NCBI GenBank assembly: GCA_013420905.1
Contig: JAAXNY010000011.1
Span: 1,984,001 to 2,048,000, forward strand
Reading direction: 5' to 3'
DNA from: Collybia mongolica
Taxonomy: Eukaryota > Basidiomycota > Agaricomycetes > Agaricales > Clitocybaceae
Length of the DNA stretch: 64,000 bases
The number at the start of each line of letters is the position of its first letter. Position 1 is the stretch's first letter. This document shows positions 1-12,337 of the stretch, one piece after another. Both the position numbers and the translations under genes were made by a program. Under the pieces are notes generated by a model, which saw nothing but the letters and a program-made list of their open reading frames with translations, was not told where the DNA came from and made no database searches.

Positions 1-1870
1 CAAATCTAGCATAGTGCTTTCTTCCAGGTATATCAGGGTCTTCCTGGTAGATATAGTAGCCTACGGCTTTCCATGACGTATCTACTGACAGTACTACTGG
101 CGTATTCCAGGTGTAATTAATTGGACGGAGCGCGGGGCTATTTTTAAGTGCGTCTAATAATAGCTGCTGCGCTTCTTCTTGCTCAGGCCCCCATATCCAA
201 GGTTCACTACTCCTAGTTAACTTTTGAATTGGTTGACCTATACGGGCGAAGTCTTTAATGAAATTCCTGCATACACCAATAGTTCCCATGTAAGCGCGTA
301 CTTCACTGACATCTTTGCATGGTCCCCATCTTTCAACTACACCGATTCTATCTGTAGTAGGTTTTCGTCCTTCATAGGTACATCTATGTCCTACCACTAG
401 AATTTCACTTGCGCATAACATAGACTTATATCCTGAAAATGTTCCTCCAGAATACTTCATTCTCTGTACGACGCGATTTACATTTTGCATATGTTCCCAG
501 AAGAAGCGCCTAACACCTGGAGCACCAGGTAGCTCTTCTTCTGTTCCGTCCGGTAGTTCGTAGCGCGTTGCTGGACCGCGCACGGGTACATCATCAATAT
601 AGGGTATTGTGACATGTGGTACCTCATCCTGTAGGATGTACGTGACATCGTCATGAAATATTGGAACAGAATTCGTCCATCCCATAGGGAGTGTTACTAA
701 TCTCAGCGCGCCAAATGGTGTTTGGAACGTGGTTAGATCGCGCGAGGTTTCTGCTAAAGGCCTCTCATCGTATCCTACATATAGATCCATCATTCCGCCA
801 CAAGCGCGCCCTGCGAAGTGTTCTGCTAGTTCTTCGGTAGCGGGTGGTAGACCCGAGTGCGCTATTGTGACTGCATTCAGTGGTTCTAGACTATGTACAA
901 TTCTAAGCTTCTTTCCTGGGCCTTTCTTTAATACGGTAAACCATCTAGACCTGTATGATGAATTGGATCTCTCATAGACTCCTGCATCAATTTTTGTCTT
1001 GATGATTTTACAAACATCTTCATAGATTCCTGGTGGGATTCTAATGTTCCTCTCTGTCCACGGCGTATGTGGGACTACTGGTATTTCGACGGGAGGAAAA
1101 TATTCCTTCTTAAAACTACCGCGCTCACTATCATTCCAAGCAAAACCATCATTATGTTTGCACATAAAGTCGTGGATTATATCCATCTCTTTAGGTTTTA
1201 AGAAGCTTTCTTCTTCGTGTACTCTTTGGAATTCCGCGCGCCTTTCCTCAGTGTACCTCCCAGTTGGTTTAAACGGAGGTGGGTTAGGCGTTAGAACTGG
1301 TAGGGCTGCTAAAGGGTCGCCCTTTATATCTCTGATAATTCTAAATTTATCAGGCAGGTCTGCCAGTGTTGGTTTTGTTTTCAAATGTACTGGTTTATAC
1401 TTCTTTCCTACTAGCTGATCCATGGGCTCAATATTACACTTTTCACTTGTTGCCGTTCCAAGACCGCGCTCGTTTGTGCCAATTTGCCACTGCTTTAATT
1501 TACTTAAAGCTTTATTGATCATGGGCTGTTCTTGAGCGTATGTCAGCGGTCTAGTGGGTGTGCTTGCTGGGTCCCTACTGTTCTGCTCGTAGTTTATTAC
1601 TGGTCCATCGCGCTCATCTACGGAAGCCAAGTACGTGGCTAGCAATTCGCGTTCAGGTACTGTACTATTCATGTTTACATCACTTCTAGACAAAAAGACA
1701 TCTCTAAGTTCTTTGTGACCAAAATTCCGCTTATCAGTAGGGTGTCTATAACCTGTTATAATAAAGTTCCCGTCCTCATCTTCAGCAATTTCTACGGCTA
1801 GCTCTCCTTGATCACTTTGGATTAATTCATCGAAGGCCGAAAATCCTGCTCCGGTTGTCTTTTCAACAGC
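1..1870 (-). CDS. pol: Gypsy-type pol polyprotein, N-terminal part with reverse transcriptase (cut by window edge)
   Basis: This frame is open on the minus strand from 1870 to the window edge, about 620 codons, so only the start of pol is present. It contains the reverse transcriptase catalytic box YIDD at 590-601, preceded by the conserved LPMGWTNS stretch, which identifies an LTR-retrotransposon RT. RNase H and integrase would lie outside the window. The frame is -1 relative to the protease reading frame upstream and overlaps it by about 49 nt (1822-1870), so expression by -1 frameshifting is likely. I saw no canonical slippery heptamer in the overlap. The protein would copy element RNA in cytoplasmic particles. 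No internal stops were seen, so the element may be young. Confidence 0.85.
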
Positions 1871-3027
1871 TTAGGCGGTGATCCCTTTGCATGGGTAGGA
1901 ATAGTACACCTTTGTCCCGTGTTAGGGTCCGTGATAGTGACTACTTGTCCCCCGTCCCGAGCATTTTTGATCTGACTTTCCGTGAGCGTATCAAACGGTC
2001 TCCCGAGCAATACTTTGTATGCGGGTGAATTTATAATATGTACTTGGAGGTAGATGGCCATGTCATTAAACAAGAAAGGGACATTGCGCGCTAATCCCGC
2101 TGTTTTCTCCACTTGTTTATTAGCACTCTGCATGTGTATGACAACGTCCGGATCCCATGAAATATCCAAGTCTAAAGCCGTTTGTTTAGCCATTGATACT
2201 ATTTGGGATCCCCCATCTAATAAAGATTCCTCCGTTCCTACCCCATTTATTACTGGATATACTGCGCGCAAAGAGGCCGATTCTTTTGCTACATACAACT
2301 GTTTGGGCTCTTCCCCGGCTGGTAAAGATTCTAAATACTGTAGGACTGGGTCCCCGCATATTATAGATCCCTTAGGTATTCCGCCGCAGTCATACTCTGA
2401 GATGAAGAAAGACTGGAATGGGATTGACTCTACTGGTAGCGCGTCATGCCGTAAGTAGTTATCATCAAGTTCCCAGTCCCCTCCAAAGGGTAAGACGTCT
2501 TCCTCATCTATTCCGTTTATTTGCAAGTTAGCGTCCCTTTGGGTAAGGGACTTACGTCTGGCAGTTACAATATTCTTTATTCCATCTCTAATGGTTTTTG
2601 ACGAGCCCATTAACTCTCCCGTGGTCAATGTGATAGGGTTGTCTAACACTTTAGCAATTATATCGCCACCTTTTAATTTTACTTCTATCGGGGACTTAGT
2701 TTCATAAGTCGGACCGCGCTTAGTGTTAAAATTAGGTAGCGGATCAACTGGTTCAGGGTTGCGTTCCGTTCTCCGGGGTATGTAGGGTACCACGGGCACA
2801 TCGATGTAGGGTAATTCTTTTCGTACTGGAGACTTTACTGATGGTTCAGCAAATTTTACTTTCCTTTTACTAGGAGACGGCGCTACCAGCTCCTCTCCGC
2901 TACTATCCTGACTACTCTCTGAATCGTTACTTTCTTGACGACTATTTCTATTTTTACTTCGGTCCTCTGGCTGTCTCTTGGAACGCGACCTAGTCGTAGG
3001 TCTAGCGTGTTCCTTAGCCTCCTTCAT
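1822..3027 (-). CDS. Retrotransposon aspartic protease ORF
   Basis: A 401-residue protein lying between gag and pol of the same Gypsy element, starting 5 nt after the gag stop in a different frame. The first 60 residues are Ser/Glu/Lys/Arg rich and probably disordered. Around residues 268-277 lies LLDGGSQIV, matching the active-site loop of retropepsin-like proteases, with D271 as candidate catalytic aspartate. The triplet is DGG rather than the usual DSG or DTG. Downstream text (AYKVLLGRPF) fits the conserved second half of such proteases. It would cleave the gag-pol precursor. The assignment is from motif and position; its activity is not known. Confidence 0.8.
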   Translation of the reverse strand: MKEAKEHARPTTRSRSKRQPEDRSKNRNSRQESNDSESSQDSSGEELVAPSPSKRKVKFAEPSVKSPVRKELPYIDVPVVPYIPRRTERNPEPVDPLPNFNTKRGPTYETKSPIEVKLKGGDIIAKVLDNPITLTTGELMGSSKTIRDGIKNIVTARRKSLTQRDANLQINGIDEEDVLPFGGDWELDDNYLRHDALPVESIPFQSFFISEYDCGGIPKGSIICGDPVLQYLESLPAGEEPKQLYVAKESASLRAVYPVINGVGTEESLLDGGSQIVSMAKQTALDLDISWDPDVVIHMQSANKQVEKTAGLARNVPFLFNDMAIYLQVHIINSPAYKVLLGRPFDTLTESQIKNARDGGQVVTITDPNTGQRCTIPTHAKGSPPKLLKRQPEQDFRPSMN

Positions 3028-3032
3028 CGGAC

Positions 3033-4544
3033 CTAATTGAAACCCGACTCTTTAACCTTGTTTTGGTTATTGAGTTCTGCTACCTGCCCTAATAAAGTAC
3101 TCATTTGTGCTTGTAAGGCTACTATGTCAGGGTTCGGCGCGCTCTTTGCCGTAGGATTATAGTTATTATTTATATATTCCTGTTTCTGCATCTGAGGCGC
3201 TACTGGCAGCGCGGTTTGCGCGCTCTGTTGTCCTAACATTTGTTGCGCTTGAAATTGTGCCATTTGTGCCATTATGGCTTTCAAGGTTCCAATGTCGTTA
3301 CTATTGTCTACTGCATTATGTGACTGCATAACGGACAATACTCCTGGAGCGGGTCCTTCTGTGACATCTCCGTAATAAAGGGCCGCTACCTTCTTTGAAT
3401 GGAAGTGTTCCACTTTATCTTTCAATGATACCGTTTCTGGTTCTCTTGGAATATATGATCCGTCTGGTAAGCATACTCCTCCATTTGCGTTGGTTTTTAT
3501 TTTCCCTTCCTCAAAATGTTTCTGTTTCTCGGGACAGGCCATTATGAAGTGTCCGGGTGTAAAACAGTAGTGACATTTATACGCATTTGGTCTTTGCGGT
3601 TGTCCTTCTTTAGGCTTTCCGTACTGATTCTGATACTGATGCTGCTGGGGTGCGCTATTCGTGGCATGGTTCTGAACAGTTGCTTGTTGAAGCGCTTTCA
3701 TTACATCCTCGAATCCACTCCTCGTATTCTTCTCATTTACTTGGAGACGGTCTAACAAATTAACTATTTGTTGTTTTATTTCATCCATCTCTACTTTGAT
3801 TTTGGGCGCTGCTGTTGCTGTTACGGACGTTATAAACGATCTATTTGTGTCTGGAATATTCATGTTGGCTACACCTTCAGAAATGCTGATTGCAGTTGCT
3901 ATAACTTCCTCCAGATCGTACTGATCCCCTTTTCGTCGCGCGAGCGCGGCGGCTTCGGCAATAGTATTAGGATCTGCTCGGTTGTTTGTAGCAACGGCTT
4001 GTCCTGCCTGTGTAGCATTAGACTGATTATTCCCTAGCAGGGTTAGCCTTCCTTGTACTTGGGATCTGAAGACTTCGTCTAGACATCCCAAGAACTTGGT
4101 AACTAATTCTCGGTTAGAGATAATTGGTGGCCTAACTCCCAAGAGTTTAATAGATTCTGCTTTGAATTCACGCTTCAGCTTTTTCAGCGCGGCCTCATCG
4201 GTTACTCCAATACGTGGGTTGGCGCGACACACTGCCTCTAACTTGGCTACTGATCCTTCTACTTGATCGAGTGCTTCCGGATAACTAGAGATCAACTCTG
4301 TCTTGAAATCCGTCCAAGTGCCTGTCTTATAGTGGTCTAATGCCCTCCACTCATTCTCTGATTGTAGGTCTGCGTATTTTCCCAACATTAACTTCTTTTC
4401 TTCATCATTTGTAATGTTACACTCCTTCCATAGGACTTCCATTCGCTCCAGAAATCGGATTAAACCCGTGGGCTCTTTTCCTTTGAATACTGGTGCATCA
4501 CGGACGCCTGGTTGGGGCATATATTTACGAGGGGGTTCAGTCAT
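3033..4544 (-). CDS. gag: Retrotransposon gag with CCHC zinc knuckle
   Basis: A 503-residue capsid/nucleocapsid protein. A helical capsid-like region covers about residues 25-170, a predicted coiled-coil-like Glu/Lys/Leu segment lies at about 250-290, and a retroviral-type zinc knuckle (CX2CX4HX4C) uses C324, C327, H332 and C337. The C-terminal third is Gln/Asn rich. The first ATG is at 4544, but the frame stays open without stops to about 4890 with no upstream ATG, so an N-terminal extension through a non-ATG start is possible. The order gag, protease, RT is that of Ty3/Gypsy elements, here transcribed leftward from the LTR at 5001-6216. Confidence 0.88.
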   Translation of the reverse strand: MTEPPRKYMPQPGVRDAPVFKGKEPTGLIRFLERMEVLWKECNITNDEEKKLMLGKYADLQSENEWRALDHYKTGTWTDFKTELISSYPEALDQVEGSVAKLEAVCRANPRIGVTDEAALKKLKREFKAESIKLLGVRPPIISNRELVTKFLGCLDEVFRSQVQGRLTLLGNNQSNATQAGQAVATNNRADPNTIAEAAALARRKGDQYDLEEVIATAISISEGVANMNIPDTNRSFITSVTATAAPKIKVEMDEIKQQIVNLLDRLQVNEKNTRSGFEDVMKALQQATVQNHATNSAPQQHQYQNQYGKPKEGQPQRPNAYKCHYCFTPGHFIMACPEKQKHFEEGKIKTNANGGVCLPDGSYIPREPETVSLKDKVEHFHSKKVAALYYGDVTEGPAPGVLSVMQSHNAVDNSNDIGTLKAIMAQMAQFQAQQMLGQQSAQTALPVAPQMQKQEYINNNYNPTAKSAPNPDIVALQAQMSTLLGQVAELNNQNKVKESGFN

Positions 4545-5000
4545 GATTACTGAATGGTTCTGAGTAGCTAACGAGTTCGGGTTTGCTACTGGGTTTACTA
4601 CGGACGATCTTCCGCGCGCTACTGGTCTACTAGTAGTCGATATGTTTCCTAAGGGCTCTGGGGTTCTAAATACTTGCCTTGGTCCTGAAGATCCAAAGGC
4701 TGGTTGTGAAGATCCTCGTGTGCGCGCTCGCCTAGGAGGTGGTAACGACTCTGTTGCTCCAGCGTTTTGCGAATTTTTAGTCTTCCGCGTTTTTGTAGCT
4801 ACTTGTCTTGCAAGTGGCTGATTAGTTAGTCTGTTTGACGAGCTGGCTTGTGGGCGCGGCTCTTGAGACAGATTGACTAAACTTTCTCCGCTCTACTTCA
4901 ATTTGTAGACGACGTTACTCGTCTTGGTATAATATTTTTCAAAGAAAGATGCTCTCTTTAGACTATTCAAAACTCTGAACCCTCGCGGTGGGCTCCAGAT
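4545..5000 (-). promoter_or_regulatory. Retrotransposon leader with primer binding site (4981-4998)
   Basis: Untranslated leader between the 5' LTR and gag. Directly inside the LTR, two bases from its end, the minus strand reads TGGAGCCCACCGCGAGGG. An 18-mer beginning TGG, two bases from the LTR, is the usual form of a tRNA primer binding site. I could not assign the tRNA species. About 345 nt of the leader remain open in the gag frame. Confidence 0.65.
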
Positions 5001-6216
5001 GAAAGGGGGCTCCTGGGCTATAAGTGCGCTGATGCTATGAAATGTAATTCCTTACACACACACACCAAACTTAACAATCAACACACGAACAGTAGGAATT
5101 GCCTGTTTTGAGTTCGGGTTCAAGTGCTTAGAAGCACTAAGCTTTGAATAGTACTAGCCAAAGCCCTTTTCAATGATCTCCCAACGGGTTTGATTCAGAC
5201 AAAAGCTTCAACACAGGTTTATAAACCTGCTAGGTATATTTATAATATTTCTCGATCCAATAGACTGGGTACCAAGTGTACGTTCAATTATTAATGATCC
5301 CAAACGGATCTGTAAGTCCAAGCGACTTATCAAACAATACAGTGCCAAGTGCACTAAGGCCAAGTGCCTAGTAATTCCAACGGACAATACGATACTAAGT
5401 TCCAAGTGAACTAAGTCTCTTTAATTCTGTAGTTCTTCAATCAATTCCAATCAAGACACGTTGAAGCAATCTGATCCTTAATTCGGGCACGCAATAGTGT
5501 TTTTAACAAATGTGATTTGTATACTCTATAGTAGCGCGAAGTGGGGGCAAGATTCCTTGCCTTAGCGCTACTCATCTACAGTCTATTTATAGTGTACAAA
5601 CTAAATATCATACGGAATTGTAAATTTTACACGGAACCGCGCTCCCGCGCGCCAAGGATCTGTATTCAATGCTGATGCGTCCTCTACAACTTGGCGTGCG
5701 CGCCATGCGTGCCAATTATGCCGTTTACTGGTTACTTATCAAATATTGAAAGAGCTGGCTAAACTCTTATCAAGTCGCGACCGCGCGCTCCGTTATTTAA
5801 AACAGCGCGGCACTGTCATTTACTCCTCCTGATTGTCCCGGTTGCTATTCACGGGGTCCCGTCGCTTCCAGTAGTTAACACCAAGTACCCCTGACTAGGA
5901 TCGGGTTGTGCAAGTCCCGAATTTACAATTACTTCTCCTATTAATGATGATCCCCGGACTAATGATATCATACTACAACGGTTACTTATGAACTAAGACA
6001 CCGAGGTTGTAACCGGGCATGGTGAATAGGACTAATAATAGACCGTACTCATAGTCCTCTGTACTGATAGTGTATTATCCATTAGACTAGTTCACTCTGA
6101 TTAGCCATCTTGGAGCTCGACTCTAATCCTTTATTACCGTTTACTTGGTTATTAGAAATGATACTAATAGCCTTACTTGTCGACTTTACAAGTGCAAACA
6201 ATTTCGGGCCCTATCA
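5001..6216 (-). repeat. 5' LTR of the Gypsy element (1,216 bp)
   Basis: The LTR starts TG and ends CA (plus strand TGAAAGGGGGCTCC ... GGGCCCTATCA). The same unit recurs as solo LTRs at 37774-38991, 54880-57454 and 61048-62263, and as an inverted truncated copy at 58043-58690, which defines its ends. Since gag-pol read leftward, this is the 5' LTR; its partner lies off the window. The flank 6217-6220 (CCGG) is the candidate 4-bp target duplication. It interrupts the LINE that begins at 6217. Confidence 0.9.
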
Positions 6217-6300
6217 CCGGGCCTCCCTACTATTGCACAACGGGTCTTCTTTCGACCACCCACGCCTGCACCTGCATCAGAGGCGGATTCCTCCACTCCG

Positions 6301-8104
6301 ATGGACACTGCGGCAGATGACGACACCATTACACTGTTGTCCGCCAAAGGCAAAGCCCCAGCCCCACCCCCCCAGGACCGAGAGGAAACCTTGGAGGGGG
6401 TGGAGATGAACTCCTTCCAGGAGAGCTTTGACGACCCCGCTGATGCCTTCCTCCCAACCGGTTCGAAAGAATCGGCAGAGGTGGACGTCCAGGCGGCTAC
6501 CTCATCGCTCCACAACACAACAGAGCTTATGAACCTCTGGACTGAAAAGGGATATCGCATCCCTGCACACCTCACTGACACCTTTGCCACTGAGCTCCTC
6601 CAGGTCGTATACTCAGCCTCTGAAATCGGCCTCATCCGGCATGTTGCCAATGGGACCTCTCAAGTCGCCACCCTACAACAGGTCATTGACAGCCTTCGGA
6701 GCCAGCTCCCCCCTGACGCTCCCCCCGCCCCTAAGTACGGTCCCCCTGGATCAGGGCAGTGGCCCCCCCATTCGTCCAATGCTACCTCTGACCCTGCAGG
6801 TCTCTGCAGGCCCCAAAGGAAGCTTATCCCGGCTCAGTCATCCAGACGGCCTCCGCCTCCCCCCCCTAGGCCGACCCCAGCCTCGTTTGCATCTACGGCA
6901 GCTGCTGCTGCCTCTCTCCCCCAACCTCCCCCTTCCAAGAGGAGAAAGGGCGCCGCTGCCACGGCGGAGGGACTAGTCCAAATGGCCAAGTCGTTCCCCT
7001 CGGCTCCCAATGCATCCATCGTCCAAGCACAACAGATTGTTGCGGGCAGGGCTGCCATCTCCCGCACAAATGCTGAACGAGCTCGCGCCAATGTGAAGCG
7101 TTCCACCACCCATGGCTCCTCTCAGAAAGAAGTTGTGGTTTTCTGTTCTCCGCCGGTGTACTGGGACGACGCTCCCATTATACCAACGATCAACAGTACT
7201 CTTGGTTCTAATCGCCAAACCATCTGCGCCGTCGTGGAAACACGGAACCATCTTGGGGGTTTGTCCCTCGTCATGGACTCTGTGCCTTCCGAAGACGATC
7301 TCCAAGTCCTCTACCAGTTCTTCGACGCCAAGGCAAAGGAGGCTTGAGGGGCTGATACAGAGACACGGGTTGAGGTCGGGTCCTCCAAGACCTTCCTCTG
7401 CATCCCCAACTTTCCCTTCTTCAGTACAACCGTCACATATGACGAAACCGGGAAGCCCATTCCCATCACTCCGTTGGAGGTCAAGACTATCCTTGAAACC
7501 TGCAAATGGAAAGGTGCGATCCATCTGTACCAAGGGGCGCTCCCCCGCGTGGTCAGAAACTCCAAAACGTCAGACTCATGCACTGTGTTCTTCGACATTT
7601 ATGATTCTCGTGGAGGCACCCACCTCCACAGCCTTCAGAACAAGAGCTTCATGCTCAGGTCCCAGTCTTTGACCATCCTGCCCGCTGACAAGCAAATAGG
7701 GGTCCCCATCTGCACAAAGAGCTGGAGGTTTGGCCACCGCAAGGAGGTCTGTCCCTTCAGAGCTCAAACTGTGCTCCTACTGCGGCGGATCTCATGACGC
7801 CCGCAATCACCGCGACCTAGTGGTGTGCTGCAAGGCCACCCCCAAGGCCACCCCACTGAGACTTGCAACACCGGCAGGTCATAAGTGCCCCCACGCCTCC
7901 CAATGCGTCAACTGTGGCCTTGCCCATGAGTCTGATGACAGGAAGTGTTCCTTTTGGAAACACCGCTATGATGCCAAGTGGCTAGCGGCCAAGTACACTG
8001 CCCAGAAGGTAGGTGACAAGCTCTTACGCTTTGCACCATCTGCTAATACCCCCTTCCCCACCGTTACAGGAGACAGGCTCCGAGGATGCAGGGAGGGTAC
8101 TTGA
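6301..8104 (+). pseudogene. LINE ORF1 (nucleic-acid-binding, zinc-knuckle protein), broken
   Basis: ORF1 starts plausibly at ATG 6301, since upstream codons belong to the LTR. Residues are Pro/Ala/Ser rich at first. The frame is interrupted by TGA at 7345-7347, continues in the same frame to about 7770, then needs a frameshift to read the C-terminal knuckles. Those include CSYCGGSHDARNHRD and a second CX2CX4HX5C-type group around 7895-7960. The product would bind LINE RNA during retrotransposition. Both lesions make this copy non-functional. Confidence 0.8.
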
Positions 8105-8131
8105 GCGTTTCGACAAAAAGTTACTTGATTA

Positions 8132-11100
8132 ATGTCTAGTACAACTTGTAATGTAAATACGCTCAGAACCTACTGCCAAAATGTCGGGCGCAAACGACAC
8201 TGGACAGTTGACCTGTTAGAACGCCGCAAGGACGTCACTGACATTCTCTTCCTGCAGGAGCCGCCATGGGCCACTGTACGGTATACAGCCTCCTTGACCA
8301 AAAAAGACGGGGTCCCCATCAGGGGACCCCCCGTCCACCCGGACTGGATTCCCATGTTCCCCAAAGGGTTTGATGCTGCCGAAGATCGGCCGCGCGTCAT
8401 GGCCTATGTCAACCAAGCTATCCGCTCGGTGAAACCTAAGCTCCGATCGGACGTCGTTAACCACTGCGACGTCATGCTCATCACTGTTCGAGGGCACCTT
8501 GGCCCAGTGCATTTGACGAATGTCTACTCAGATGAGAATGGATCAGCAGTCCGATTCCTCGAAGACCACCTGGATGAGTTCCCCGATGTTAGCTATATGG
8601 GGGGTGATTTTAATTGCCCCTCAGCGCATTGGGATGCTACCCTCAATCATGAGCACCCCATGGCCAACAGGCTCATGGAGTGCGCGGCCACCCTCAGCCT
8701 TGAGAGGATTGCCCCCCCCTCAGGGCAGGTCACGCATCAGCCATATAATTCGGCCCTGCGCAGCTTGGTCCTTGACCTTGTGTTTGTCCCAGCATTCCGG
8801 GGTTACACAGCCGACCTGACGATAGGTGATAAGGGTGAACCTGATCACTTTCCTCTACTCCTAGACATCCCCCTTAGGGTCGAGTTCCCCGAAGGGAAGA
8901 TGTCAATCAAAATCAACCCCGAAGAAGAGACCGCTTTCCTCGCGGAAGTGTGTTCACTTCTCAGGCTCATCCAAATCCCTGACGTCTCATCAGCAGAACA
9001 AACTCAACTAGTTGCTCAGGCGATAGCTAAGGGCTTTGAAACGGCGTGGTCCCATCACGCTAAGACTAACCGGGCTTGCGCCCGGTCTAAGTCTTGGTGG
9101 GACTCGGACTGTGCCCGGACGAGGTCTGAGGCCATGAGCTCTGATCTCCCAGAGGACTGGAAGGCCTTCAAGGCCGCCACGCATAGAGCGAAATGAAAGC
9201 ACTTCGATGAATGCATCGACGAAATTGCTAATACTAACCTCAGACCATGGGATCTCATGGACTGGGTAGGCCCACGCAAGACACCCCCAGTTGAGGCTAT
9301 CTCGTACCAAGGCGTGCCATGCAGCACCACAGAGTCGCTATGGAACGCATTGCACTCCACCTTCAACTCAGCTATTGATAGGCCAATTGACCTTGACAAG
9401 CTGGGCAACGCTTGGACCTCACCCACAACGCGGGTGTGGGTCCCCTACTCTGCTGCTGAGATGTCAGATGCCCTTTCAGGCACCTTGAATCGATCCGCCC
9501 CTGGGCCGGATCACATCTCATGGCGTCACCTTAAACGGATCATCCAAGATGACCTGTGCAGCAAACTACTCTTGTGGCTTGCAAACGCTTGCCTCTCGTC
9601 AGGCCATTGGCCTGCCGAGTTTAAAGCATCCATTACGGTAGTCATACCCAAGCCAGGTAAACCATCGTATGACACTCCCAAGTCGTTTCGCCCAATAGTT
9701 CTATTGAACACACTGGGCAAACTTCTAGAGAAAATGTTGTCCACCAGGATGCAGTTTGAAGCTGCTCAACATGGTGTACTTCACCCCAATCAGTTCGGAG
9801 GAGTCCGTCAGAACTCCACCGAGGATGCTGGCTGCTTTCTCACACACGTTGTCCACTCAGGATGGCATGCCAAACTCAAGACGAGCGTCGTTGCTTTTGA
9901 CCTAGCTCAGTTCTTCCCATCCATAAACCACGAGGTCCTCTTACACATCCTCGAGAGACAGGGATTTGCGCCAGAAGTGGTTGCGTTCTTCAGGTCATAC
10001 CTCGTTGATCGTCATACTAGATACACGTGGGACGACAAAGTGTCCCCGCTCTTCCCATCCAGCGTGGGTCTGGGACAGGGCTCCACCATGTCCCCCATCC
10101 TCTCTGCCCTATGCCTCGCACCCCTCCTCAAGGAATTCGAACGGAGGGTCCGCATAGCTTCACTAATTTCCTATGTGGATGATGGCACCATTATAGTGCA
10201 GTCGGACACATTCGAACAGAACCTTGTTAAGCTCAAAGGGGCCTACAAAGTCGTATTCGAGCTCACCCAGGCTATGGGTTTGGTTCTTGAACACAGCAAG
10301 TCAGAGGGATTCCACTTCTCTCAAAAACACGGCGATATCAACCCTGACATCGACCTTGGCTATGCCCCATATACTGGGGACACCCCCCTCCGCCCTGGCA
10401 CCATTTGGCGCTACCTCGGATTCTTCTTTGACCGCCCCCTCACATTCAGAGAGCATGTCAAACGATACATGAACAAAGCCCTCACCTCTGTAAAGGCTAT
10501 GCTCTCCCTTGGCAACTCGGTGCGCGGACTTAGGCCCAAGCACAAACGAATGCTATACCGAGCCTGTGTTCTTCCCATCACTACATATGGGAGCAGGCTT
10601 TGGATGTACGAAGGGGCCCGCATGGCAGGCCCTCTCGATAACCTCCGGAAGATGCAAAGACGAGCGTGCCTTTGGATCACTGGCGCCTTCAAGACATCCC
10701 CAAACGGGGCTGGCGAGACCCTCGCAGGCATACCCCCTATCCACCTCCATGTCAGAAAGCTGGTGGAAAGGAGTCATGTCCGCTCCCGTGCGCTCCAGGC
10801 CTCACACGCCTTTCGACGCCTCATCAATGGGAACCACAAATTCTCTGTCGAGACCCTCAATGCCCGCAACCCAAGCCGTAGGCTCGGTGAACTAGTATCG
10901 CCCATTGTAGAGGCCTGGTCTAACCTTGGCCTCTCTTCCCTGGATCTGGACCCTGTCCACCCACTTAACTAACTAGGCATGCGCCCCAAGGACCTGTTCC
11001 CGGGTCGCATTGTCTACGACATTGTCACCCCCCCACCTAAGGGCAGTGATCACCATGAGGAATTCATGAAAGACCGCACCACATCGCTGAAGAGCGCTGT

Positions 11101-11986
11101 TGATGAGGCCTCTCATTCCCCATGGAGCATCTGCATTATCACTGATGCATCCACCGCCCCTCCTCCCATGCAGTCAGTTGCGGTGTACCGAGTCTGGCAC
11201 GATGGAGATTTATATGAGGACTGGTTTGCTACCGGCCTATCTACGTCTGATGACGCCGAGCTGTGAGCGATTGCAGAAGGCGCCCAACAGGCAGCTGACA
11301 TTGGACTAGAGGACATACATGATGTCCATATCTTCTCTGACTCCATCAACGCCCTCAGGTGTTCCCTTGATGCGTCGCACCACTCAGGTCAAGCATCAGC
11401 CCTCAAAGTGTGCGATGTGCTGCTGCCTTGGCTGCAGCTCCACGCCATCCACAAGATTCACCTCCACCATATTACAAGTGGTGTGGAGATTGAAGACCAC
11501 CAACTGGCACACATCAGCACTGTCTCAACTTGTGTTGAGGCAGGTGGAGCGCCAGTTATATCTGCTGACTTTGCACAACGCAAAGCTGTTACACGCATGC
11601 TTGACGGCTGGAAGTCTCTCTTCCAGTCCAAGAAGTACATTGACTCCAATTTCCTGACGCTCTATGCGAAAAAGGACACCCCGCTCACTCCAACCCATGT
11701 AAACAGTGGGCCATGGATGCGCAAGACTGGTCACAGCCATGCTCTGACTGCCCGCTTGGTGCAATGCATCACCAGACACGCTCCAATTGGGGCGTTCCGA
11801 TCGTGATTCTTCAAGGAAGAATCTGTCTCCTGTAGGTGCGGTGCTCCCTTGGAAACCGTACAACACGTCCTATTCAACTGTCCACGGCACGGACGGGAAG
11901 ACAAGCCCAGCCGCCAGCTGCACTATGCGTGGCTGGTTGAATTCCTCTCGGAGAACGAAAACACTTTCACGTTTGATGTTCCCTAG
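8132..11986 (+). pseudogene. LINE ORF2: AP-endonuclease, reverse transcriptase, RNase H, zinc finger; broken
   Basis: One frame runs from ATG 8132 to TAG 11984-11986 and is interrupted only by stops: TGA 9194, TAA 10970, TGA 11264 and TGA 11804. The endonuclease part shows LFLQEPPW, GGDFNCP and a C-terminal PDHFP motif (exonuclease/endonuclease/phosphatase fold). RT motifs follow, including FRPIVLLNTLGK, VAFDLAQFFPSI, GLGQGSTMSPIL and the catalytic SYVDDG. RNase H follows with DAS, E and D positions (TDAST, DDAEL, FSDS), then a CRC...H...C zinc finger. At 11264 the related LINE at 52969 still has CGA, so that stop arose by C-to-T change. Single-base repairs would restore a single long frame, so inactivation is not ancient. 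Confidence 0.88.
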
Positions 11987-12337
11987 TCCTAAACAGGCTA
12001 GGGGCGGTACTCAGTGTTCTAAGTGATGGCTATAGGGTGCTCCCTGCCCGAACGTGCGAACCTGGATAATTGGTGGACTTGAAGCCACCACCTGCTGTGG
12101 AGCGCCGCAGCAGGGGGCCCACCCCCTGGCGTAGATTGGCCCTTCCGGCCTGTGTATAACGAGCTCTGGCTCCATTCGCTAGTCCGACCCCAGTCAGGCA
12201 AGCACCCTAGCCCTGCAGTGCTTTGTCTCCTGCCCCCCTCTCCCCCCTTGCCCAATTACTACCTGTAGTGACCAGCACATGTATTATGTACAGTTGGTAT
12301 ATAAAATGTTGAACAAAAAAAAAAAAAAAAAAAAAGA

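Larger units (their letters stand above)
6217..12337 (+). mobile_element. Tad-clade-like LINE, 5' end interrupted by the Gypsy LTR
   Basis: A non-LTR retrotransposon with ORF1 (zinc knuckles) and ORF2 (endonuclease, reverse transcriptase, RNase H, C-terminal zinc finger), a 3' UTR of about 330 bp and a terminal poly(A) run at 12317-12337. Order and domains match the fungal Tad clade. The true 5' end is not visible because the Gypsy element sits there. 5'-truncated relatives occur at 40871-41788, 52792-54035 and 54361-58042. Several in-frame stops show this copy is dead. Confidence 0.9.

Noticed and set aside
6145..6216. LINE ORF1 beginning at 6145
   Set aside because: Those codons are LTR sequence present in all LTR copies; the LINE part starts at 6217 and the first ATG is 6301.
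7311..11866. Numerous minus-strand frames over the LINE
   Set aside because: Shadows of ORF1 and ORF2; none has a recognisable domain.
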